The translations under genes were made by a program, and so were the position numbers. Of a DNA stretch of 40,314 bases, positions 22,930 through 30,383 are shown in pieces; positions within the stretch are counted from its first letter, which is position 1, and each line of letters opens with the position of its first letter. The stretch comes from Micromonospora phytophila (GTDB lineage Bacteria > Actinomycetota > Actinomycetes > Mycobacteriales > Micromonosporaceae), in assembly GCF_023656545.1 (NCBI RefSeq), contig NZ_JAMOKF010000016.1, positions 1 through 40,314 of the forward strand, in the 5' to 3' direction. The notes beneath the pieces are model-generated. The model was given only the letters and a program-made list of their open reading frames with translations. It did no database searches and was not told the origin of the DNA.

Positions 22930-23889
22930 ATGCACAGGAGACCGATCTTCCGACTGGCAGTCCTCACCGCCACCGCCGCCACGTTCCTGGCGTCCGGTGG
23001 CGCCTACGGCGCGGTGGCGGCGGCACCCGTGACCTTCTCGCCGGGTGTCGAGGCGTGCGAGCCGGGTGCCGACGAGCACAGCGCGGCCCGGGTCGCCGAG
23101 GGCGCCACCGCCCAGGAGCCGGAGCTGTACTCCAAGAACGAGGCGAACGCCTACGGCGTGATCAAGGATTCCCCGCGCCTGGCCAACGGCAGCGTCACCG
23201 TGCCGACGGTCTTCCACATGGTCTCCGACCACCCGCTCACCGCGGCGGAGACGACCAGGTGGAACACCCTGATCGCGGACCAGATGACGGTGCTCAACGA
23301 CTCGTTCGCCGGCCGCACCGCGGCGAACGCCGCCGACACGCCGTTCCGGTTCGACCTCGTCGACACCACGTGGACGGTGAACAGCGACTGGTACACGGTC
23401 GTGCCGGGCAAGAACGAGCGGGACATGAAGCAGGCGCTGTACACCGGCGACTCCCGCACCTTGAACGTGTACGCGGCCAACATCGGCGGCGGGCTGCTCG
23501 GCTGGGCGTACTTCCCGAAGGGCTACAACAACGGCCGGGACTTCATCGACGGCGTGGTGATCCTCGACGAGTCGATGCCGGGCGGCACGGCCGGCAAGTA
23601 CGCCCTCGGCGACACGCTGACGCACGAGGTCGGGCACTGGCTGATGCTGGAGCACACCTTCGCGCACGGCTGCTCCGCCTCCGGCGACTTCGTCGCGGAC
23701 ACCCCGCGCGAGGCGCACCCGCAGTTCAACTGCCCGGTGGGCGCGGACACCTGCACCGCACCCGGGCTCGACCCGATCCACAACTTCATGGACTACACGC
23801 AGGACTCCTGCATGAACATGTTCAGCGCCGGACAGGCGGACCGGATGAGCGACGCCTGGGTGGCGTTCCGGGCCGGCGGCGTCAAGTAA
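22930..23889 (+). CDS. Secreted zinc metalloprotease, M43 (pappalysin/cytophagalysin-like)
   Basis: 319 residues from the ATG at 22930. Residues 1-32 are a Sec signal peptide (MHRRPIFRLAVLTATAATFL, cleavage near AVAAAP). The catalytic site HEVGHWLMLEH (232-242) gives two histidines, the glutamate and a third histidine ligand; the Met-turn is NFMDY (285-289). Cysteines around the active site (AHGCSAS, FNCP, DTCTAPG, DSCMN) are placed as in extracellular pappalysin-like enzymes with disulfides. It should degrade proteins outside the cell. A longer frame from 22756 lacks a signal sequence at its start. A strong terminator follows. Confidence 0.93.
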   Translation: MHRRPIFRLAVLTATAATFLASGGAYGAVAAAPVTFSPGVEACEPGADEHSAARVAEGATAQEPELYSKNEANAYGVIKDSPRLANGSVTVPTVFHMVSDHPLTAAETTRWNTLIADQMTVLNDSFAGRTAANAADTPFRFDLVDTTWTVNSDWYTVVPGKNERDMKQALYTGDSRTLNVYAANIGGGLLGWAYFPKGYNNGRDFIDGVVILDESMPGGTAGKYALGDTLTHEVGHWLMLEHTFAHGCSASGDFVADTPREAHPQFNCPVGADTCTAPGLDPIHNFMDYTQDSCMNMFSAGQADRMSDAWVAFRAGGVK

Positions 23890-23901
23890 CGAAGCACTGC
23901 C

Positions 23902-23944
23902 GGGGTTGGCGGGCCGCGCTCAGCGGCCCGCCAACCCCCTTTTT
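23902..23944 (+). terminator. Rho-independent terminator after the metalloprotease
   Basis: A 16-bp perfect stem (GGGGTTGGCGGGCCGC at 23902-23917, complement at 23923-23938) with a GCTCA loop is followed by CTTTTTGC. Confidence 0.95.
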
Positions 23945-24122
23945 GCGGCCGGACACGCCTCGCAGGACAACCGCAGGTCCCACGGTTCTCTCGCCGCACG
24001 TAAACGGGCCGATCGACGGTCGGAGGCAATCCGAATCGGTCACGCGAAACCCTGCCGTACGTCGATATGCTCGCGCAGCTTGATGGCGAAGCGCGCCATC
24101 GCCCACGGGGGGTGTATCGATC

Positions 24123-27029
24123 GTGCGAGCACGAAGATTGCTGGCCGCAACACTCGGGATCATGCTTGGCGCGGGCCTGGTGAGCGTCACCGGCATGCCG
24201 GCGCAGGCATACGAGCAGCGGGACGTGAGCAAGTCCGGCTGGGCCTTCACGGACTCTCACCTGCCGAACCAGTCGTTCGTCAACCCCTCCGGAGACGCGC
24301 CGATCGGCGCCTGGGCAGATGCGGGCGGCAACAAGCACAAGTCCCGGTCCTACTTCACCTTCGACATCTCGCGTTTCCGTGGGTCCGTCATCCACAAGGC
24401 GGACCTGGTCATCGCGGAGCGATCGGCGGCCGACTGCGCGTCGGCCCAGCCGGTCGAGCTCTGGCGCACCGATCCGATCAAGGCGACCACGAGCTGGGAG
24501 TCGGCGCCGCGCCACCGTGAGCTGCTCGGCACCGTCCAGGCTGGCGGCGAGGCCGCCTGCCCCGGCTATCTGGTGTGGGACATCATGCCCGCGTTGCAGA
24601 AGCTGGCAAGCCAGGACGAGCAGACCCTCACCGTCGAGATCCGCGTGCCGCACGGCTACGAAGGCAAGCTTTCCCACGGCCGCAAGCTCCGCCCGTTCCC
24701 GGCGATCCGCGCTGTGGCCAACCACGCTCCGACGGTGGAGAAGATCGGGCTCGAGTTTCCGTCGTGGTCCTGCGCTTCGAAGGAAAACCCCCAGCCGGTG
24801 GGGGCGCGCTACTACAGCCTGATGATCCGGGGCGCGGACGCGGACAGCAATGACTCCAATTTCAACGGGCAGTTCGCGGCCTGGCCGGTCGGCCATGAGG
24901 ACCAGCGTTCCGAGCGGTTCGGGTCGAGTTACGGAAGCACTCTCGCCAAGGTCGGCTGGGACATGTCGCAGTACCCGCACGGGATCGTGGTGGCCTGGAC
25001 CGCACGTGCCTTCGACGGTCACGACTACTCGGAGTGGGCCGAGCCGTGCTACGTGAAGGTGGACGGGCAGCCACCGGCCGCACCTGTGGTGACCTCTGAC
25101 AAGTACCCGAATGACGGCGAGCCGCATGGGGGTGCGGGAGTTCCAGGCACCATCACGTTCAAGGCGAACGGATCGCCGGACGTGGTCGGCTACTACTGGG
25201 GACGCTTCGGCGACACGTACAACTACGTCGCTGCGCCGGCGCCGGGCGCGGACGCAACGCTTGAATACACGCCGACCTCGTTCGTTGAGTACCTGAGCGT
25301 GCGCAGCGTGGACAGCGCGTCGAACTCCTCCGAGGTGACCAACTACGAGTTCTATGTGCGGTCCACGGCGCCGGGGGTGCGGGTGACGGTGGGTGGTGTC
25401 GGCCTGCCGAGCCAACTGGCGATCTCCAACAGTGTCGAGGGGGTCACCGAGTTCGGCTACAAGATCGGTGACGGCGACGAGGTCCGGGTCCCGGCGGACG
25501 CCGATGGCACGACCGACGTACCGGTGATGTTCACGCAGGCTGGCCTCGTCAAGGTCCAGGTGCGCAGCTACGTCGGAGCGGAGCTGGTCGGCGCGTACAC
25601 CGAGGACGTGTCGGTCCGCGACACCCCGTTCGTGGAGTCGGCCGACTTTGCCTTCCCGGACCACGACGGCGTGGTCGACCGCCCGGGCAGCTTCACCTTC
25701 CGGCCCGGCCGCACCGGGGTGGTCGCGTACGAGTACGCGTTCCTCTACGACGAGATGCAACGCATCGACGCGGCAGCAGACGGCACTGCGGTGCTGCGTT
25801 GGACGCCGACGGAGCCCAACTGGTACGTGCTGAACGTCCGTAGCATCAGCGCCGACGGCACCGTCTCGGAGGTCCAGCAGTACCAGTTCAACGTCATCGA
25901 CATCAAGCCGACCGTTTACTCCAGCACCTACTACGAGTACGGCGCGTGGGGCGGCGTGGGCATCCCCGGCGAGTTCAACTTCGACACCGCCATGCCGGAC
26001 GTGGACGCCTACCTCTACCGGCTCAACGACGGGCCCGAGCAGACCGTCGACCCGGAGTACAGCTGGGCTCAGGTGACGTTGACGCCTGACCGCTCCGGCA
26101 GCAATACACTCACCGTACGCACGCGTTTCCTGGACGGGTCCTTCTCGCCGACGCGGACCTACACGTTCGAGGTCAGCGACGCACCGGTGGTGACGTCCAG
26201 CGACTACCCGGAGAACGACTCCGCCGGCCAGCCCGGCCAGCCGGGTCGGTTCACCTTCAACCCGGGCCGCTCCGACGTGGTGGAGTACCGCTACGTGCTG
26301 GAGTACAGCGGCGAAGAGCGGGTCGTGGCCGCCGGAGCGGACGGTAAGGCCACGATCGAGATCACGCCGACGCATCCCGGGTACACCCTGTTGACGGTCA
26401 CCAGCCGGGCGGCCGACGGCACGGTCAGCGCGGAGCGGCGGTACTACTTCCGCGTACGGGACCCGCGCGTGAACGTGAGTAGCGCGTACGACGAGTACAC
26501 CCCTCGTGGCGGGATCGGCGCGGTCGGCAGGTTCGGGGTCTACACCGAGATCGGCGAGGTGACCACCTTCGAGTACCAGCTCAACGGCGGTGCCTGGCAG
26601 AGCGTGCCGAAGACTCCCGACGCGCTGGTGACCGACATCTCGGTGACCATGGATCGCAACGGCGCGAACGTCTTCTCGGTGCGGGGTCGCACCGCAACGG
26701 GCGGGTACACGCCACAGACGGACTACCCGTTCCTGGTCGGCACGGCGCCGCTGGTGTCGTCGAGCACCTACCCGGCCAACCAGTGGGCCGGTGGTGTGGG
26801 CGTGCCGGGTGAGTTCACCTTCACCCAGGGCAGTCCGGGTGTGGTGGAGTTCGAGTACACGGTCGATGACGGGCAGCCGGTGATGGTGGCGGCGAACGCC
26901 GCCGGGATTGGCACCGCGAACTACACGCCGACCTCGGCGAGCTCGCACACCATGGGGGTGCGCGGACGTACGGCCGACGGGGTGTGGACCGACACGACGA
27001 ACTACTACTTCCTGGTCGACTTCTCCTGA
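24123..27029 (+). CDS. Large secreted DNRLRE-domain protein with seven Ig-like modules
   Basis: 968 residues from the GTG at 24123, preceded by GGGGGG. A signal peptide (MRARRLLAATLGIMLGAGLV, cleavage near MPAQAYE) is followed by a DNRLRE-like domain at ~33-200 (DSHLPNQSFVNPSGDAPIGA, then SYFTFDISRFRGSVI), an intermediate ~110-residue beta domain with CASKE and PCYVKV, and seven ~90-residue modules from ~315 to the end. The modules share a start like PVVTSSDYP...GGVGVPGEFTF, a central VVEYEY, and an end like SVRSRTADGTVS...YYFRV. DNRLRE domains are found in extracellular, wall-associated proteins; a structural or adhesive role is likely. No sortase motif is seen. Codon use is less GC-extreme than the backbone. 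Confidence 0.88.
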   Translation: MRARRLLAATLGIMLGAGLVSVTGMPAQAYEQRDVSKSGWAFTDSHLPNQSFVNPSGDAPIGAWADAGGNKHKSRSYFTFDISRFRGSVIHKADLVIAERSAADCASAQPVELWRTDPIKATTSWESAPRHRELLGTVQAGGEAACPGYLVWDIMPALQKLASQDEQTLTVEIRVPHGYEGKLSHGRKLRPFPAIRAVANHAPTVEKIGLEFPSWSCASKENPQPVGARYYSLMIRGADADSNDSNFNGQFAAWPVGHEDQRSERFGSSYGSTLAKVGWDMSQYPHGIVVAWTARAFDGHDYSEWAEPCYVKVDGQPPAAPVVTSDKYPNDGEPHGGAGVPGTITFKANGSPDVVGYYWGRFGDTYNYVAAPAPGADATLEYTPTSFVEYLSVRSVDSASNSSEVTNYEFYVRSTAPGVRVTVGGVGLPSQLAISNSVEGVTEFGYKIGDGDEVRVPADADGTTDVPVMFTQAGLVKVQVRSYVGAELVGAYTEDVSVRDTPFVESADFAFPDHDGVVDRPGSFTFRPGRTGVVAYEYAFLYDEMQRIDAAADGTAVLRWTPTEPNWYVLNVRSISADGTVSEVQQYQFNVIDIKPTVYSSTYYEYGAWGGVGIPGEFNFDTAMPDVDAYLYRLNDGPEQTVDPEYSWAQVTLTPDRSGSNTLTVRTRFLDGSFSPTRTYTFEVSDAPVVTSSDYPENDSAGQPGQPGRFTFNPGRSDVVEYRYVLEYSGEERVVAAGADGKATIEITPTHPGYTLLTVTSRAADGTVSAERRYYFRVRDPRVNVSSAYDEYTPRGGIGAVGRFGVYTEIGEVTTFEYQLNGGAWQSVPKTPDALVTDISVTMDRNGANVFSVRGRTATGGYTPQTDYPFLVGTAPLVSSSTYPANQWAGGVGVPGEFTFTQGSPGVVEFEYTVDDGQPVMVAANAAGIGTANYTPTSASSHTMGVRGRTADGVWTDTTNYYFLVDFS

Positions 27030-27036
27030 CCTGGAG

Positions 27037-27080
27037 TTGACGCGGTGGGCCGTCCCGGATGGGGCGGCCCACCGCGTCGA
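27037..27080. terminator. 20-bp hairpin between convergent genes (bidirectional terminator)
   Basis: TTGACGCGGTGGGCCGTCCC pairs, with two G-U wobbles, to the sequence 27061-27080 around the loop GGAT. No U-tract. It lies between the DNRLRE gene and the convergent decarboxylase gene. Confidence 0.8.
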
Positions 27081-27100
27081 GCCGCGTCAGCCTCGGCGCG

Positions 27101-27586
27101 TCAGTCGAACGCGGCGGCGAACATGCCCGGCTGGTAGGAACCGCCCCGCTGGTGCACGATCACGGCGAGCCGGTTGGCCGCGTTGATCAGGGCGACCAGG
27201 GCGACCAGGGCGGCGATCTGGTCGTCGTCGTAGTGCTTGCGCACCTGGGCCCAGGTCTCGTCGGACACGCCCTGGTGGGCGTCGGCGAGCCGGGTGCCCT
27301 CCTCGGCGAGCGCCAGCGCGGCCTGCTCGGCCTCGGTGAAGACGGTGGACTCGCGCCAGGCGGCGACCAGGTTGAGCCGGACCGCGCTCTCGCCGGCCGC
27401 CACGGCCTCCTTGGTGTGCATGTCGATGCACCAGCCGCAGCCGTTGATCTGGCTGGCCCGCAGCGACACCAGCTCCTGCGTGGCCTTCGGCAGCGACGAC
27501 TGCTGGATCACCATGCCGGCGTTCGCGAACCGCTTGAAGAACTTCATGGCGATCTCGTTGTCGAGCATGTTGAATCGGGCGTCCAT
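27101..27586 (-). CDS. Carboxymuconolactone decarboxylase / AhpD-like protein
   Basis: 161 residues with the AhpD-type peroxidase core LVSLRASQINGCGWCIDMHT: Cys50-x-x-Cys53 and His57. The family is alkylhydroperoxidase-like or carboxymuconolactone-decarboxylase-like; the CxxC form suggests a thiol peroxidase or reductase. The start is ATG at 27586. It is divergent from an ECF41 sigma gene. In bacteria ECF41 factors are typically linked to, and drive, a gene of this COE type (carboxymuconolactone decarboxylase, oxidoreductase, epimerase). The upstream ECF41-like promoter supports this partnership. Confidence 0.93.
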   Translation of the reverse strand: MDARFNMLDNEIAMKFFKRFANAGMVIQQSSLPKATQELVSLRASQINGCGWCIDMHTKEAVAAGESAVRLNLVAAWRESTVFTEAEQAALALAEEGTRLADAHQGVSDETWAQVRKHYDDDQIAALVALVALINAANRLAVIVHQRGGSYQPGMFAAAFD

Positions 27587-27629
27587 GGTTTCCGTCCTTC
27601 ACTCCCGGTGTTCGGTTGGACGAACACGA

Positions 27630-27656
27630 GATGCCGGCGAGCAGCGCCCTGTGACG
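27630..27656 (-). promoter_or_regulatory. ECF41-type promoter for the carboxymuconolactone decarboxylase
   Basis: On the minus strand CGTCACA (27656-27650), 16 bases, CATC (27633-27630). The published ECF41 consensus is TGTCACA-N16-CGTC. One mismatch in each element; spacing exact. Confidence 0.7.
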
Positions 27657-27689
27657 GCGCGGCCGGGTGACGACCGCCACAACCGTAGG

Positions 27690-27716
27690 TGTCACAGAAC
27701 GGCCGGCTGCGGCATC
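27690..27716 (+). promoter_or_regulatory. ECF41-type promoter for the sigma gene itself
   Basis: TGTCACA (27690-27696), 16 bases, CATC (27713-27716). The -35 matches the ECF41 consensus exactly. Transcription would start near 27723, about 30 bases before the ATG at 27755, which suggests autoregulation. Confidence 0.75.
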
Positions 27717-27754
27717 TGATGGGTGACGCAGTCGAGAGCGAAGAGGAGTCACTC

Positions 27755-28672
27755 ATGGTGGGCACGCCGCAGACCGCCGCCGACGACGACCGCCCGGACC
27801 CGGCCACCGAGGCGTTCGTCGCCCACCGCAACCTGCTCTTCACCGTCGCGTACGAGATGCTCGGCTCGGCCGCCGACGCGGAGGACGTCCTGCAGGAGAC
27901 CTGGCTGCGGTGGGCGGGCGTCGACCTCGGCACGGTCCGGGACCAGCGCGCCTACCTGGTCCGCATCACCACCCGCCAGGCACTCACCCGACTGCGCACG
28001 CTCAGCCGCCGCAAGGAGTCCTACGTCGGCCCGTGGCTGCCCGAGCCGCTGCTCACCACTCCCGACGTCGCCGAGGACGTCGCGCTGGCCGACAGCGTCT
28101 CGATGGCGATGCTGCTGGTGCTGGAGACCCTCGCGCCGACCGAACGGGCGGTGTTCGTGCTCCGCGAGGTGTTCGACCTCGGTTACGACGAGATCGCCGA
28201 AGCCGTCGACAAGAACCCCGCCGCCGTCCGCCAGATCGCCCACCGGGCCCGGGCACACGTCGCGGCGCGCCGGCCCCGCCAGGTCGTCTCCGCGGCCGAG
28301 ACCCGGTACGCGCTCGACGCGTTCCAGCGGGCCGTCGAAACCGGCGATATACAGAACCTGCTCGACATCCTCGCGCCGGACGTCGTCCTGCTCGGCGACG
28401 GCGGCGGCGTCAAGCAGGCCGTCCCGCGGGCCATCCTCGGAGCCGACAAGGTGGCCCGCCTGCTGGCTGGCGGGTGGGGCAAGATCGCGGGCAGCACGTC
28501 GTGGCAGCCGGCGCAGGTCAACGGCTACCCGGCGCTGATCGTCCAACTCAACGGCGAGATGGACACCGTCCTGGCGCTGCGGGTCGACGACGGCCTCATC
28601 ACCGGGATCTACGCCGTGCGCAACCCCGAGAAGCTGTCCCACATGGAACGGGAAAACGTCCTGAGCCGGTGA
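27755..28672 (+). CDS. ECF41-family RNA polymerase sigma factor (SigJ-like)
   Basis: 305 residues from the ATG at 27755, with AAGAGGAG six bases upstream; earlier in-frame starts overlap the promoter. Sigma region 2 covers ~18-85 (EMLGSAADAEDVLQETWLRW) and region 4 ~115-170 (LAPTERAVFVLREVFDLGYD). The linker has the ECF41 mark WLPEPL (94-99). The C-terminal SnoaL-like domain has the DGGGVK motif (215-220) and NPEKL (290-294, consensus NPDKL). In ECF41 this fused domain replaces a separate anti-sigma factor. It is expected to drive the divergent decarboxylase gene and itself; the inducing signal is unknown. Confidence 0.93.
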   Translation: MVGTPQTAADDDRPDPATEAFVAHRNLLFTVAYEMLGSAADAEDVLQETWLRWAGVDLGTVRDQRAYLVRITTRQALTRLRTLSRRKESYVGPWLPEPLLTTPDVAEDVALADSVSMAMLLVLETLAPTERAVFVLREVFDLGYDEIAEAVDKNPAAVRQIAHRARAHVAARRPRQVVSAAETRYALDAFQRAVETGDIQNLLDILAPDVVLLGDGGGVKQAVPRAILGADKVARLLAGGWGKIAGSTSWQPAQVNGYPALIVQLNGEMDTVLALRVDDGLITGIYAVRNPEKLSHMERENVLSR

Positions 28673-28721
28673 GCCGGCGCGATGTTCCGCCGGGCGGTGC
28701 GACGGCTGCGGTCGGGGCCCG

Positions 28722-28988
28722 TCAGGGCCGCCGGAGCCCTGGTGGGCGCCGCGAGCAGGGCGCGGTGTGGTCGACCGGCAGGGCACACCGCGCGTCGCCG
28801 GGTAGTCGCTGGTCGCAGAAGACCCAGTGGCGTACGCCTTGCTGGTCCTCGGCCGAGACGGTCACCCCGCCCGGCTCGACGCGGGTGCTGAGCCGGGCCA
28901 GCACCCGGGCGGCGGTCCGGGCGAAGATCCGGGCCCGGAGCAGGTCGGGTGCGGTGACCGGCAGATGGATCACCCAACGCTCGGTCAT
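28722..28988 (-). CDS. Hypothetical small protein coupled to a DivIVA-like gene
   Basis: 88 residues from the ATG at 28988. Its start overlaps the stop of the upstream DivIVA-like gene (ATGA), so it is translationally coupled. Sequence: MTERWVIHLPVTAPDLLRAR, then TAARVLARLSTRVEPGGVTV and HWVFCDQRLPGDARCALPVD, ending with HTAPCSRRPPG. The three cysteines late in the chain (CDQ, RCAL, PCS) and nearby histidines could hold a metal. No known family recognised. It probably belongs to a mobile element, like its neighbours. Confidence 0.7.
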   Translation of the reverse strand: MTERWVIHLPVTAPDLLRARIFARTAARVLARLSTRVEPGGVTVSAEDQQGVRHWVFCDQRLPGDARCALPVDHTAPCSRRPPGLRRP

Positions 28989-29272
28989 CGGTAGCGGTGG
29001 TTCGCCGACTGGGCGCTCTGCCAGGCGCGCAGCGCGTTCTTGATCCGTACGTTCTCCTCCTGCACCGCGACCAGGGCGGTCTGCGCGACGGTGAGTTCGT
29101 CGGCCACCCGGTCCAGGAAGGCGCGGATCTCGACGGGGTCGAGGCCGCGCCGGCGGACGTTGAAGCACCGCTCGCGGATCTGCCAGGGCCGCAGGGGGTG
29201 CTTGTGATGGGCTTCTGCCGTCGGTGGTCTTTCCTCGCGTCGGCTCACCAGCCGGCGGATCAGGTCGCGCAC
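28985..29272 (-). CDS. Small DivIVA-domain-like protein
   Basis: About 95 residues from the GTG at 29272, with GAAGGGCGG upstream; a GTG at 29359 would add 29 low-complexity residues. The segment RPWQIRERCFNVRRRGLDPV and EIRAFLDRVADELTVAQTAL resembles a DivIVA N-terminal domain (F-x-V-x-R-RGLDP...V-x-x-FL-x-x-V), followed by a short coiled coil (QEENVRIKNALRAWQ). DivIVA proteins bind curved membranes; short versions occur in actinomycete mobile elements. Coupled with the next small gene, and divergent from the GntR regulator. Confidence 0.75.
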   Translation of the reverse strand: MRDLIRRLVSRREERPPTAEAHHKHPLRPWQIRERCFNVRRRGLDPVEIRAFLDRVADELTVAQTALVAVQEENVRIKNALRAWQSAQSANHRYR

Positions 29273-29359
29273 GGGGGACCGCCCTTCGTCGGGTCGCGTC
29301 GAAGTGGAGGGGGCGGCCTCCGCCGGTTGCGGTCGGCGGAGACCGCCCCGCCCTGCCAC

Positions 29360-29612
29360 CGCAGCCTCGATCGGCGGTACGGCAGCAGGGCCGCGCCGGG
29401 GGAGCGCGGAGGGTGAGGTCTCGGCGGCGATGCGAGACCGGTACGAGAGGCGCCAACCGACCGCAGCAGCACCGCATCACCGAGAGCGACGCTACCGAGG
29501 CAGCATCACCTACGTCAAGTACGCATCTGTCCTCTTCTACTGAACCATCATCACTATCAGCCATGTCACCACCGTCACCTCTTTCAGTAGATGCATTGCC
29601 TACGTCGAGGGT
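29360..29612. promoter_or_regulatory. Divergent regulatory region with a 9-bp inverted repeat
   Basis: TCTACTGAA (29536-29544) and its complement TTCAGTAGA (29583-29591) are 38 bases apart, immediately upstream of the GntR gene. CCTACGTC occurs near 29511 and again near 29599. The composition is clearly lower in GC from about 29.49 kb. Likely promoters and GntR operators for the divergent genes. Confidence 0.5.
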
Positions 29613-29885
29613 GTGGATCAATACTGGGTGGGCCAACCGACTGCAAGGGGCCGCATCGTGCCTATTCCGCCCACCATGGACGAGCTGCTGGACGACCTGC
29701 GAAGCAAGATCAAGGACGGAACCTATCCGCCGGGCAGCCAGTTGCCCTCAGGTCGAGCGCTTGCCGACTCCTACGACGTTTCGCACTCGACCATTCAGCG
29801 TGCGATCGCGACGCTGCGGGAGCAGGGCGTGCTGGTCGGTCGCCCAGGTCGCGGCGTCTTCGTCGCAGAGTCCACCCGACGCTGA
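29613..29885 (+). CDS. Short GntR-family regulator (DNA-binding domain only)
   Basis: 90 residues from the GTG at 29613 (another GTG lies two bases earlier in a different frame). A GntR winged helix fills ~22-85: MDELLDDLRSKIKDGTYPPG, SQLPSGRALADSYDVSHSTI and a RGVFVAE wing. There is no effector-binding domain, unlike FadR or HutC types. Such minimal GntR proteins are common in actinomycete integrative elements, where they resemble KorA-like or Pra-like regulators. It probably controls the divergent DivIVA-like pair, or transfer functions now missing. Confidence 0.85.
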   Translation: MDQYWVGQPTARGRIVPIPPTMDELLDDLRSKIKDGTYPPGSQLPSGRALADSYDVSHSTIQRAIATLREQGVLVGRPGRGVFVAESTRR

Positions 29886-30383
29886 CCAGCCAGTCGGTGG
29901 TGAGTTAGGCGTCCCGTCTAGGGGGCATCCACTGAGCCTGACAATTGAAAGACAAACGACCCCTTCGGGCCTCCGGCGATGCGTCGCTGGCCTGTTCGTC
30001 CCTAGCACATGGCCCGGGTGGGCCCTTGTCTTACAGGGGCGACAACCCATGTCAGTCTTACGTGCGCCCCACGGGCACGCGACGATCTTGGGGCTCTCCA
30101 CTGCCCTTTGGGCCAATGTATCTATCGGACGACATGCAGCACTTGACCCACCTGAATCCCGGGCCCGGTCGCTCGCGGTGAGTGCGAGGGGTTCCCTGAC
30201 GGCCCCCATAGCCCCCGACTCTCCGGAGACGGCCGCCGCAGTCGCCGCGACTCCTCACTCGTTGTAGGAGCCAGCGTGGCAGTCCGAGCATGGCGATCTC
30301 ACACCCGACCCACGCCAAACGCCTTGAGCCAGGTAACGTGTGCGGTCTCGTGACCATGCGGCCGGACAGCTAAGCTGTGGCCC
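29886..30383. other. 498-base non-coding stretch upstream of the defence-like operon
   Basis: No gene is convincing: frames here overlap in all directions and lack ribosome sites. The end of the stretch holds a candidate leaderless promoter: TAAGCT (30371-30376), seven bases, then the methyltransferase GTG at 30384. It probably contains the left boundary of the lower-GC island; no tRNA or direct-repeat attachment site is evident. Confidence 0.5.

Noticed and set aside
23793..26948. A 1051-codon frame antisense to the metalloprotease and DNRLRE genes
   Set aside because: Arg/His/Val-rich shadow with no motifs; the sense-strand proteins have signal peptides and clear domains.
30058..30357. A 99-codon minus-strand frame upstream of the methyltransferase
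   Set aside because: No ribosome site, no recognisable motif, and it overlaps equally long frames on the other strand.
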